64,000 bases of DNA. Source: Chaetoceros tenuissimus (taxonomy: Eukaryota > Bacillariophyta > Thalassiosirophyceae > Chaetocerotales > Chaetocerotaceae). The stretch lies in NCBI GenBank assembly GCA_021927905.1, contig BLLK01000047.1, positions 2,914,001-2,978,000 of the forward strand. Direction: 5' to 3'. Shown here one piece after another: positions 38,194-47,346 of the stretch (its first letter is position 1; each line of letters opens with the position of its first letter). Below the pieces are notes generated by a model, which searched no databases, was not told where the DNA came from, and worked only from the letters and a program-made list of their open reading frames with translations. Position numbers and translations under genes: made by a program.

Positions 38194-38664
38194 ATGCAGC
38201 TCTTCACTCTCATCTTGCTAGTTTTCGTGGCGCAGATTGCTGCATTTGCACCAACTTCCAACAATAGGCCAACTTTTTCTCGTTCAGAATTAAGAACTGA
38301 GAAATACAACATCTTGGATGCATTTGGATCTATGATCAGTAACTTTGGAAAGCAGGCAAGAGCAAGTCACATCTTAATAGGACCAAGAGACTGGGATAGT
38401 GAGGAGGAAGCTAGAGAGCGTCTCATTCGTCTAAAGGATGAAATTGGAAATGATCCAGCAAAGTTTGCTGAGGCAGCATCTAGAATTAGTGGATGTCCAA
38501 GTGCAAAGAAGGGAGGAGATCTTGGATTTTTCGGACCAGGGCAAATGGTCAAGAACTTTGATAAGGTTGTCTTTAGCGAGGAAGTTGGTGTTGTACATGG
38601 ACCAATAAGCACTCAGTTTGGAGAACATTTGATATTGATTTCAGAGCGTACTGGGGAGAATTAA
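38194..38664 (+). CDS. Plastid parvulin-type peptidyl-prolyl isomerase
   Basis: A single exon of 156 residues. A signal peptide ends QIAA|FAPTS, the diatom plastid FAP cleavage motif, then a short Ser/Arg-rich transit region. The remaining ~105 residues form a full parvulin domain: ARASHILIGPRD at the start, AASRISGCPSAKKGGDLGFF and GPGQMVKNFDKVVFS in the middle, and HGPISTQFGEHLILI at the end. Parvulins isomerise Xaa-Pro bonds; plastid members are generally stromal. The size fits a single-domain parvulin without PDZ or WW additions. It is complete, with no intron. It is the second plastid prolyl isomerase in the window. Confidence 0.93.
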   Translation: MQLFTLILLVFVAQIAAFAPTSNNRPTFSRSELRTEKYNILDAFGSMISNFGKQARASHILIGPRDWDSEEEARERLIRLKDEIGNDPAKFAEAASRISGCPSAKKGGDLGFFGPGQMVKNFDKVVFSEEVGVVHGPISTQFGEHLILISERTGEN

Positions 38665-39038
38665 ACAGTGATTGATTAAAGAACATCTATACACTTATAT
38701 TAATTACATAATGCTATCTTTAAACTGAACTTATAGGATATTTTTATTATAAGGTGTATGAGTATATGCATGGTTGAAATTGATATTTTACTGACTATGA
38801 GAACAATTGTCGTCTTTCTACGTGTGAAAATTGAAATCGCATCTAGTCAATCAGCATTCTAATACTAATACTTTATCAATAATAATTAATTTGTTTTAAT
38901 TCAAGAACTATAATTACTTTTTAAATCACCCTGAAGTAGTTGTACAAAACGATTGGCAAAAACATGCAACCAATCCTTCATGTAAAGCTCGAGTCAAACT
39001 CTTTGATAGATATCAAAATCATTTTACAAAATGTCGAT
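38665..39038. other. Convergent intergenic region
   Basis: 374 very AT-rich bases between the convergent parvulin and RLP24 genes, containing both 3' ends (aataaa-like signals such as atcaataataatta near 38875). No gene was recognised. Confidence 0.3.
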
Positions 39039-39569
39039 TTAGCTCTCATCCATACCCTCATTGGATGCAATCTTTTGGCCTCTCTGCTTCTTTCTTGCTG
39101 CAATTCTCTCTCTTGCTTTGTCGACAACTGTTCGCATAATTTCTTCTCTCTTCGCGACAGCAGGGGCAAGAATTTCAATAGACTTTTCAATTTCAACTCT
39201 AGCCTGCTGCTTCTTGACAACCTTGGCATCCTTCATTCTATTAGCGAAGAATCTCTCTTCTCTCTTTGTCTTAATCTCTTCTACACGCTGCATAGCAAGG
39301 ATAGTCTTGCCCATAAGATCACGATCGTATTTGACAGGACGATTTCTACGTTTTTCAAACTCAAATGTAGAATCAACAGCCATTTCTTTACCACGTGTTT
39401 TTCTGTATGCCTTGGTCCATGCAACCTTACGTGGATTACGCTTTTTATTGAAATTTCTATGGCATTTGGAGCGACAGAAACGGAATTGTTTTGAGTCGTT
39501 TCTCACAAACAGTATTCCATGTCCTGGATAGCATGGCGACGAGCAAAAGTAGCACTTCTCAACACGCAT
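39039..39569 (-). CDS. RLP24: Ribosome biogenesis protein RLP24 (eL24-like)
   Basis: A single exon of 176 residues. The N-terminus is the eL24-type zinc ribbon ([17 protein letters not shown], then [12 protein letters not shown]; Cys pairs CxxC and CxxxC), followed by [20 protein letters not shown] and a long basic helical tail. The tail separates RLP24 (RSL24D1) from ribosomal eL24. RLP24 sits on pre-60S particles, recruits the AAA ATPase Drg1/Afg2, and is swapped for eL24 in the cytoplasm. Length matches yeast (199) and human (163). Nucleolar and cytoplasmic shuttling is expected from the family. Confidence 0.93.
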   Translation of the reverse strand: MRVEKCYFCSSPCYPGHGILFVRNDSKQFRFCRSKCHRNFNKKRNPRKVAWTKAYRKTRGKEMAVDSTFEFEKRRNRPVKYDRDLMGKTILAMQRVEEIKTKREERFFANRMKDAKVVKKQQARVEIEKSIEILAPAVAKREEIMRTVVDKARERIAARKKQRGQKIASNEGMDES

Positions 39570-39985
39570 CTTGGTTTATAGTCAGTGAGTTAGCTGGATA
39601 CTATATTGATACTTATTGGAATGAATAAAACGAGGGCTAGTAACTCTTTTCTATTCCCTAAAGGGGGTTTAGTGCTTAGTAGGCAGCAGAGAGGAGGAGA
39701 AGTCTTTTTCTTCATTTTTTTTGGTCTTTTCAGTGGTTCCTAAGAGATGAGCCTCATCTACCTACCTGATAGGGACAAAAATCCAGAGATTGAATTTGCA
39801 TCTACTTTTGCATTGATTGACACATCGACGTATGCCTGCTGTCAAGAGGGCGAACAAAAGATTCTGCTCATTGAAGATATTTTTAAACCTATCAAAACAA
39901 AAACGCACTAAGCATATGTCAAAACAAATTTGCTGTCAAGCCAACACTATTTGAAACACTCATTATTTTTCACAATCTTGTAAAT
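39570..39985. promoter_or_regulatory. Divergent intergenic region
   Basis: 416 bases between RLP24 and plastid pyruvate kinase, divergent. A pyrimidine/purine-skewed stretch (agaggaggagaagtctttttcttcatttttt near 39690-39720) stands out. Nothing else was recognised. Confidence 0.3.
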
Positions 39986-42096
39986 ATGTTTTCCAAAACA
40001 GTTGTCTTTGCCGCATGGGTCAGTGCATGCTATGCATTCGCTCCTATGCAATCGAATTCTTTTAGAACCAAGTCAAGAACAAATTTAGATGCAAATACAA
40101 TCATTTCAAGTACTTCAACTTCTCTCTTTGCTACAGTTGCGAATAATACTGAGCTCCTGTCTCCTACCTTTGTTCCATCTAGCCAAAGGCAGTCTTCAAC
40201 CACAGTTGCAGCTGTGCCAAAAATGGCTCAGAGATGGAGAAAGTCCACCAAACAATTAGCTACCCTAGGTCCAGCAAGCTCTACAAAAGAAATGATTGAG
40301 AAATTATTCCTTGCTGGCGCAGATGTCTTTAGATTGAACTTTAGTCATGGGTCTCAGGAACAAAAGAAGGAACTTTTGATCATTATTCGTGTGAGTATAT
40401 GTTGATGATTTTCATTTTATTTTGATTTGACGCATATATATGTTCACTCACAAACCGAATTTATTCTTTGTAGGAAATTGAAGAAAAGTACTCTCATCCT
40501 ATTGCTATCTTGGGTGACCTTCAGGGACCTAAGCTACGTGTAGGCGAGTTCTCTAGTGAGACTGGTGTGATGCTAGAACAAGGACAAACTTTCCGTCTTG
40601 ATCTTGACGAAGCAAAAGGGGACAATACAAGAGTAATGTTACCACACCCTGAAATTATTGAAGCAAGTGAAGTTGGTCATGTACTTCTTGTAGATGATGG
40701 AAAAGTAAAACTCACTGTCATTGGAAAGGGAGATGGCTACCTTGACTGTAACGTTGATGTTCCTGGAAAGATTAGTAACAGAAAGGGAGTGAACACTCCA
40801 GACTCGGTGGTAAGTTTTTGCTATATCTTGCTATGAAAGGTGGCGGATTGATTTAATTTTCTTATTTTTTCCATACTCGTATATAGCTGGATATTTCTCC
40901 CCTTACACCAAAAGATCGATCTGATTTGGAGTACATGCTTGGAATTGGAGTTGATTGGGTCGCACTTTCATTTGTACAAAGAAAAGAAGATATCGAAGAA
41001 ATCCACGCACTCATCGACGAGAAGCTTCCAGAAGGATCTTTCAAGCCTGCAGTAATGGCAAAGATTGAAAAGCCAAGTTGCTTTCTTGAAAATGAACTTC
41101 ATGATATTGTAGAACTTTGTGACGGAATCATGGTTGCTAGAGGAGACTTGGGTGTAGGTGAGTATCAAGAAATGAAATAAGTTGCTTGAAAAAGAAAAGT
41201 GTGACATCCGATCTTACTTCACTTGACTTTGTACTTTTTAAGAATGTGCACCCGAAGATGTTCCACTTTTGCAGAAGCAAATTATTGACGAGTGCAGAGA
41301 TCAAGGAAAGCCTGTAGTTGTTGCAACGCAGATGCTTGAATCTATGATTGAGTCCCCTACTCCCACCAGAGCAGAAGCTAGTGATGTTGCTACTGCGATA
41401 TACGACGGAGCAGATGCTATCATGCTCAGTGCCGAGAGTGCAGCTGGAAAGGTAAGATTCTATTTCTGAACCGATTCTATTACCATTTTAGATGAAATGT
41501 ATTGACTCATAAATCTTTAGTATCCAGAAGAATCTGTTGCAATGCAACAGCGTATTATCAACAGAGTAGAAAGTGATCCACATTATAGAAACGCTTTAGC
41601 TCAACATAGATTCCAACCTGACAATACACCAACAGATGCTATCATCACTGCTGCGAAGCAGATTGCAACAACAATTAAGGCGAAGTCAATTGTATGTTTT
41701 TCTCTTCGTGGGTCCACTGTTTTGCGCGCAGCTAAAGGAAGACCTGGTGTTCCAATCCTTGGTATTTCACCATTTAAAGAGACTGCAAGACAGTTGGCAA
41801 TTTCATGGGGAGTGTACCCAGAACTCCCTCAAACTGGATCATACTTTTCTAACATTGACGAGGAAGAGTTGTTTGACTATGATGAATCCATCTCAGAGGA
41901 GGCGACAGATGACTTTAATTTGGTTCTTCGTAACGCATGCAGGGCAGCATTAAAGAAGGGTTTGGTTACTGACCCAGATGATTTGTTGGTTGTTACTGCG
42001 GGTATTCCATTCGGCACACCTGGAGCGGCTAATGTGATTAGAGTAGTACCTGCTGCTGGACCATCTTGTTGGGATGGTCAATGTAGAATTGATTAA
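39986..42096 (+). CDS. PK: Plastid-targeted pyruvate kinase
   Basis: Five exons (39986-40390, 40474-40809, 40887-41157, 41243-41451, 41521-42096) with GT-AG sites in matching phase encode 598 residues. The signal peptide ends [10 protein letters not shown] (plastid type). The core shows [15 protein letters not shown] and [11 protein letters not shown] near the start, [12 protein letters not shown], the active-site signature around [27 protein letters not shown] restored across intron 3, [38 protein letters not shown] across intron 4, and the C-terminal domain ending in the beta strands after [11 protein letters not shown]. The enzyme makes pyruvate and ATP from phosphoenolpyruvate and ADP. 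In a diatom plastid it would feed fatty-acid and amino-acid synthesis. It is the most intron-rich gene here. Confidence 0.95.
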
Positions 42097-42197
42097 TTTG
42101 CACAAAAAGAAACTGAGGAAATGGACATAGAATTATTGCATGTTATTTATTAATAAGAAAAGAAGATTGATGGAAATGTTCTAACAATTTTTTTACA

Positions 42198-45100
42198 TCA
42201 CTTCTTTTTCGCTTTGCCTCCTCGGCGACTTTGCTGTGCGCTTTTGAGTTTTTCATTCAATACTTTCGATGCTCTTGTATTCTTCTTCTTTTCATCCTTT
42301 GATTTGGGCTTTGAAATCAAAATACCGTTTACAATTGTCTTGTAATTGCTACCAGACGCATCTATCTTGCGTCCATGGGAGGTCTGCACCTTTTCGATTT
42401 GTGCATCTAAAAATGCCATATCATCAAGGTCATCCAAAGCTTCATCCTTTTCAGGCTTGCTTTTGATTTGGGTTCCGCCCAGCTTCTTTCCACTTTTCTT
42501 CTTTTTCGATTTCTTCGTATTCTTTTGTGCAACTTTTGGCGGAGCTGCATTTTGCTGCCTCGCAGCTCTCTCCTTCGCCAAATTCGCAAGCAATGCATTC
42601 ATATTAGAAACTGGCTCAGCAATAGGATCATTCACACATGTTTCTGGCTTTCCAGCTTCTTCAGCTTTCTCCAACTTTTGATCCTCTACATTCTTATCTC
42701 CCCCCAATTCTTTCGTTCCTGGAGATATATTTGAAGTATTATTGATTTTCTCCGTTTTAACGTTTTGGTCATCACAGACAATATTGAAACTAGAAGACGT
42801 TATTTCGCAAATCTCAGCATTCTCGTTTGAACTAGAGCTTTCATCCATCTTCAAAATAGTTGCAACAACATTGTCGCCCTTCTCCTCCATTTCTAACTGT
42901 AAACCATGTCGTCTACAAAGCTGCCTCAAGTTAAATACAATGTCTTCTTTGTTAGCAAATCTAAGTTCCAAGGATTCGCCATCACCGGCGATTTCAGAGA
43001 AAAAAAATATTTGATCTTCATGATCCTCTTTGATTGAGAAAATTTTCGAGTCGGAGAGGTTGTTTGCAGCATCGACCTTTTCCTCACTTGTACTCAAGTC
43101 TGCAACTTTAGCGTCTGTGCGTTTCGACTTGGATTCAACCTGTGTCATTTGCGTATGTAATTGTTTGGTGTAAACCTCATTGTTTGTAACGACAGCGTCA
43201 TCCTCGATATATTCCATAGCAGATAAATACTCTCCGTTGTCTTCCATCCATTGAACTAATTTTTTCAGAAAATCGTTTTTCGAAACAGTTTCGCTGTCAC
43301 AAATGACAGCAACTTGTCGTTTTGCTCGAGTTATTGCAACGTTCAGACGGCGCTTGTCCTTCAAAAATCCAATACCAAGCTCTCCCCTTTCGCTACTTCG
43401 AACAAGACTCAATACCACTGCCTCTCTCTCTCCTCCTTGAAAGCCATCGACAGATCTAATCTCAAGTTTTGGATATTCTTCGAGAAGTAACCTTCTTAGA
43501 ATTTCTACTTGTCCATTGTAAGGTGTAATAACTGCAATATCTTGTTGCTTCACTCCAAGACTGATTAAGTTTTTGAGATGCTTAGTAAGTATTTCTGCTT
43601 CGCCTTCATTGTATTTTGAGCCAGCACTGTTGACACTTTCATACGTGTAACATCCAGCTGTATCAATAAGTAGTAAGGGAGAGTTTCTTGTTATTGTCAA
43701 GAGATCATTTTCATCATCTATTTGGGTTGAATGACCAATGCTGCCTACGGAAGGTAAATGGTATAATTTCCGATCTTTGACACTTTCATGACTCATCAAC
43801 TTTCCATCATACATTGCATTACTTGACCAGTCAGCAATGCTCTTATTCATACGGTATTGAATGTTCAACATTCTCGATACCGATGGCCACTTTTCCATCA
43901 CTCGCTCAAAGAGGGTTTTACTAAGTTCCTTTTGAACATCTGCTCTATTAGACTTGATTGTTGGAGGCAATTGTTGATGATCACCTATGAAAATGTTTTT
44001 GAGTATGATCGAAAGGAAGAGGACGTCATCATACATATGTTCATAATGAAACTTACCAGCAAGAACGACCCGAGCTCCACGGAAAATGGGACTCCAACAT
44101 GATATTTCCAATGCCTGTGCCGCTTCATCAATAATCACGAGATCAAAAGGTTTACTAGAATGAGATTTCTCATATTTATCAAGTATCGATCCCGCTGCTC
44201 CAACATTTGTACTAAGCACCACTTGAGCATTTAATAATAAGCTTTCAACAACTTTTTCTTCTCTTTGCCTAATTTCTTTACGGAGGGTCTTTACTTCGCG
44301 ATAAGCGTTTCGTCTTTCTAGGCCTCTTGTCTTTGGATTAGCTGCCAAGTCTAACTGCGTCTTCATCTCTTTCCGTATATCCCTAACAATCTCAGTACCA
44401 TCTGCATTTTGAACAAGCGATTCAAGACTGTATTGTAAAATACTCTTGGATATTCTCGCAGGATGTCCAAGACGAACAGCTCGAATATTATTTTGTTTGG
44501 AAGATTTCTGTCTTTTGGATGAGTCATTCTGCTGATTAGCAACAAGTCTTTCAAGTACATTATCTACTGCAACATTACTTGGTGCCGTTACCAGAACTTT
44601 CATCTTTAATACTTGCACAGCTTGCCGAATGAGCTCTGCCACTGTGGTGGTCTTACCCGTTCCCGGAGGTCCATGTATAAGTGATATACTTTGGCTACCA
44701 TAAAGAGCAAACTTGATAGCTTCTATTTGACTAGCATCCAAGTTTGGATTAAAGGGTTCAATGTCAGGAGCATTTGTATTGCTCACATCTACTTCTTCAT
44801 TGTCATCACTAAATATGTTTCTGATTATCTTGCCTGCAAATGGATGATTCTCTCCTTCACGCTCTAGCTTTTCAAGAGACTTGATATATTTCTTGTGAAC
44901 CTCAGCTGAAGATCTTGGCACCAAGGTTATTGGACCGCTTCCAAACAAATCACTTTCCGTTTCCGAAGTTGTGCTATTTGATGTATTTTTGTGATTGTCT
45001 GCGTTCCTACTATTTCTATAATCCTCAAATAAAGCTACCGATATTTCTCGATCGGTCAAGGCACAAATAACACCACCCCTATTTTGACTTGAATCTTTTT

Positions 45101-45425
45101 TGGTAATGATTTCGACTTCATCACCAGTTGAAAATCGATGTGCAGGTAAAAGTGGTTCATTAGCTTTCCCTACTTGATCATTACCATCATCTATCTGTTT
45201 TCCTTCATTACTTGTGGAAGATATAGAACGTGAACTAAATTGAACCACCGTTCTGCCCATAAGACCAACTTCGAGATGATCTACTTCAAGATTTGAAAGA
45301 ACACGGTTGTTTCTTTCTTCCTCATTTTTCTCATCAATAGTTTCTTCTTGCTCCGCTTTCAGTTCAAAGTCAAGCAATCGCTTCTGGTTTTTGACATATT
45401 CATGTATTCTAGAGTCTACTGACAT
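42198..45425 (-). CDS. IGHMBP2/SMUBP2-type SF1B helicase
   Basis: Start is the ATG at 45425. A 72-base intron (44056-43985, GTAAG...CATAG) removes 24 residues that would split VVLAG|DHQQLPPTI; the spliced protein has 1051 residues. Helicase motifs: Walker A HGPPGTGKTTTVAEL, APSNVAVDNVLERL (Ia), VIIDEAAQALE (II), GDHQQLPPTI (III), NIQYRMNKSI (IV), ITPYNGQVEILRR, SVDGFQGGEREAVVLSLVRS (V) and GFLKDKRRLNVAITRAKR (VI). This is the UPF1-like SF1 class. The N-terminal beta-barrel region and the LGGTQ...DDMAFLDAQI C-terminal segment favour IGHMBP2/SMUBP2, a ribosome-associated 5'-3' RNA/DNA helicase. An R3H-like segment may lie near RFANKEDIVFNLRQLCRRHG; no AN1 finger is seen. The tail is Lys rich. 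Confidence 0.92.
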   Translation of the reverse strand: MSVDSRIHEYVKNQKRLLDFELKAEQEETIDEKNEEERNNRVLSNLEVDHLEVGLMGRTVVQFSSRSISSTSNEGKQIDDGNDQVGKANEPLLPAHRFSTGDEVEIITKKDSSQNRGGVICALTDREISVALFEDYRNSRNADNHKNTSNSTTSETESDLFGSGPITLVPRSSAEVHKKYIKSLEKLEREGENHPFAGKIIRNIFSDDNEEVDVSNTNAPDIEPFNPNLDASQIEAIKFALYGSQSISLIHGPPGTGKTTTVAELIRQAVQVLKMKVLVTAPSNVAVDNVLERLVANQQNDSSKRQKSSKQNNIRAVRLGHPARISKSILQYSLESLVQNADGTEIVRDIRKEMKTQLDLAANPKTRGLERRNAYREVKTLRKEIRQREEKVVESLLLNAQVVLSTNVGAAGSILDKYEKSHSSKPFDLVIIDEAAQALEISCWSPIFRGARVVLAGKFHYEHMYDDVLFLSIILKNIFIGDHQQLPPTIKSNRADVQKELSKTLFERVMEKWPSVSRMLNIQYRMNKSIADWSSNAMYDGKLMSHESVKDRKLYHLPSVGSIGHSTQIDDENDLLTITRNSPLLLIDTAGCYTYESVNSAGSKYNEGEAEILTKHLKNLISLGVKQQDIAVITPYNGQVEILRRLLLEEYPKLEIRSVDGFQGGEREAVVLSLVRSSERGELGIGFLKDKRRLNVAITRAKRQVAVICDSETVSKNDFLKKLVQWMEDNGEYLSAMEYIEDDAVVTNNEVYTKQLHTQMTQVESKSKRTDAKVADLSTSEEKVDAANNLSDSKIFSIKEDHEDQIFFFSEIAGDGESLELRFANKEDIVFNLRQLCRRHGLQLEMEEKGDNVVATILKMDESSSSNENAEICEITSSSFNIVCDDQNVKTEKINNTSNISPGTKELGGDKNVEDQKLEKAEEAGKPETCVNDPIAEPVSNMNALLANLAKERAARQQNAAPPKVAQKNTKKSKKKKSGKKLGGTQIKSKPEKDEALDDLDDMAFLDAQIEKVQTSHGRKIDASGSNYKTIVNGILISKPKSKDEKKKNTRASKVLNEKLKSAQQSRRGGKAKKK
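43985..44056 (-). other. Stop-free 72-nt intron in the helicase gene
   Basis: On the minus strand the segment begins GTAAGT and ends CATAG, is exactly 24 codons long and contains no in-frame stop, so the unspliced message also reads through. Removal restores the invariant GDHQQLPPT motif III; retention inserts 24 mostly hydrophobic residues in it and should inactivate the ATPase. Confidence 0.9.
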
Positions 45426-46035
45426 GGTAACAATTGTTTGTTTTGCAATTAGAACGATACCTAGCACAACAATGCATAACTTCCTCTTTTCGTCCTATTT
45501 CATTTTTGAAAAACATAAAAAAAGGGAAAAATCTTTGCGTCCTTCCGTCCTACGAACGTCCTACACTCTGTCCATGATTCTATCATTATTTGCTAGGCGA
45601 AATAGCAACCCTTATTGTTCGGGGAGGAATGGATGGAGAACATGAGGAGACACAACCTGAAACTAACTTCCTATGCAGGGGGTCATTGCAATCGTTTCAA
45701 AAAGTCAAACTGTCACATGACGGCTAATTTTAAAATTTGACCAGATTGAAATGGCACGTGCTTGGGACTAAAGGCCGCATCTCGTGACTAAATAAGCTCA
45801 AAATTCATCCACGCAAGAAGTCCATCATCTTTAGGTAGGGAATTGGTGAAAAATTGGTGTTTCAGTGTTTGTGTGTTGCAGTCCAACCCAGTCCAGTGGT
45901 ACCTCAACTACTGAGTGCATAAGTTCACCTGTATGCATTGCATTCAGCGGATATCAGCTACCTAGCCTTCTTTCAACTAGAACTAGTGAATTAGACCATA
46001 CACATACAATTCCTTGCACTATTTGTGAAGAAAAG
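45426..46035. promoter_or_regulatory. Divergent intergenic region
   Basis: 610 bases between the helicase and RING genes. It contains repeated short elements cgtccttccgtcctacgaacgtcctac (45538-45564), in which cgtcct occurs three times. The + strand part near 45865-46035 is open in frame with the RING gene but has no ATG in that frame, so it is probably 5' untranslated sequence. Confidence 0.35.
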
Positions 46036-46945
46036 ATGGACAAAGAACAGGCTGCTGCTCTCACGGTGGTAATTGTTGCATTCGTGATTATTGCTATTGG
46101 AATAGTCATTATCATCCGAACAAAGCGACGAGAGACAAAGGAGAATGCAGAAAAAGCCAAACAACTAGAACTAGATCCTCCTTTGCACACCATTACTCTA
46201 TCTTCATCTAACTTTACTGGTAGAACGGAAAGATCTCCCAATACAGGCGAAGACGCAGAAGGAGAAGGACCACAAATACTCAACACGATATCTAGTGGGG
46301 ACGAAAACGAAGCTGAAGATGTGTGGAAACTTAGGGAAGATGATCGGCGAGATTATATAATGAGCAGAATATTGCACGATGTAAGTACTCTTTGAGAAGG
46401 AATACGAATAATATTTTCATCATTCATTTCCATTCTGATCTCATTTTGCGACCTTACTTATTTGCCAACAGTCGGTGGATACAAAAATTTGTAATGTATT
46501 AGATCTACCTCACGTGGCGGAGCTGTCAAGACGTGGCTCAGTAATAAGTAGTACAAGCATCGAAGAGCAAAAGACTCAATCTTCGGAAATGGGATTGTCT
46601 AAATCAGATGATATAGAGGTTGGGCATACTCATAAACAAAGGAGTAAACAGAGTCTTTACGCTACCGATGCTTCAACACTTTCGGCGCCCGCTACTTTAG
46701 AAGCAGCTCAAAATTATACACATCATATATGTTCAATATGCAATGAAGAATATCGCCACGGTGATAAAATATGTTGGTCGCGGAATGAAAACTGTGTTCA
46801 CGCTTTCCATCTTGAATGTAAGATACAGTATCTTCTCAATACAGATGAATGCATTCTATGTCGACACGATTTTTTACGCAAGCATATTTCAGAAATGGGC
46901 GATGAGCGATGTTTCATAAGAGATGACTCTTTGCACATTGAATGA
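46036..46945 (+). CDS. Single-span membrane RING-H2 protein
   Basis: Two exons, 46036-46380 and 46472-46945, phase 0 with GTAAGT donor and CCAACAG acceptor; 272 residues. Residues ~8-30 are a membrane span (ALTVVIVAFVIIAIGIVIII) followed by a basic stop-transfer (RTKRRETKE). The middle is disordered and acidic. Near the C-terminus lies a RING-H2: Cys202/205, Cys223, His225, His228, Cys231, Cys242/245 (HHICSICNEEY..., CVHAFHLEC, ECILCRHDF). RING-H2 proteins of this layout (ATL-like) are membrane E3 ubiquitin ligases that take E2~ubiquitin through the RING. An additional Cys216 lies between the second and third ligands. Substrate and membrane are unknown. Confidence 0.85.
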
Positions 46946-47346
46946 GTACTGAAATATCCACTCGAAATGTACCTTACATACTTTTTTAATAAATAATTTA
47001 AATTTTTCATAAGAGCATTACCATCTTGCCACCTATCACTCCTCTCTCTTTCCTCTCTTTTCCCTACAGTCAATATCAGTAACTTAATATATGGTACTCT
47101 AGATCTTTAGATAGATGGCAACCTTTCTACAAGGCTACGGTACCATAAACCAAGCTTCGTGTATTTATTAGATTTCAGTTTCTTATTGTCTCCCCCCCCC
47201 TCCTTTCCGTTCTCTTCTTTTTTTCCATACCCTCATTATTGTGGTAAAAGTACGAACACAACGAGCATAACTAATTCAATTCACCATCTCTTGTCATCAC
47301 TCGACTCTCTATTTCTATACATCTTGCATCCAAAGAGAAGATTGCC
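46946..47346. promoter_or_regulatory. Intergenic spacer with pyrimidine-rich run
   Basis: 401 bases between two + strand genes. It includes a C9 homopolymer (47192-47200) within a long C/T-rich stretch upstream of the GTPase start. No other element was found. Confidence 0.35.
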
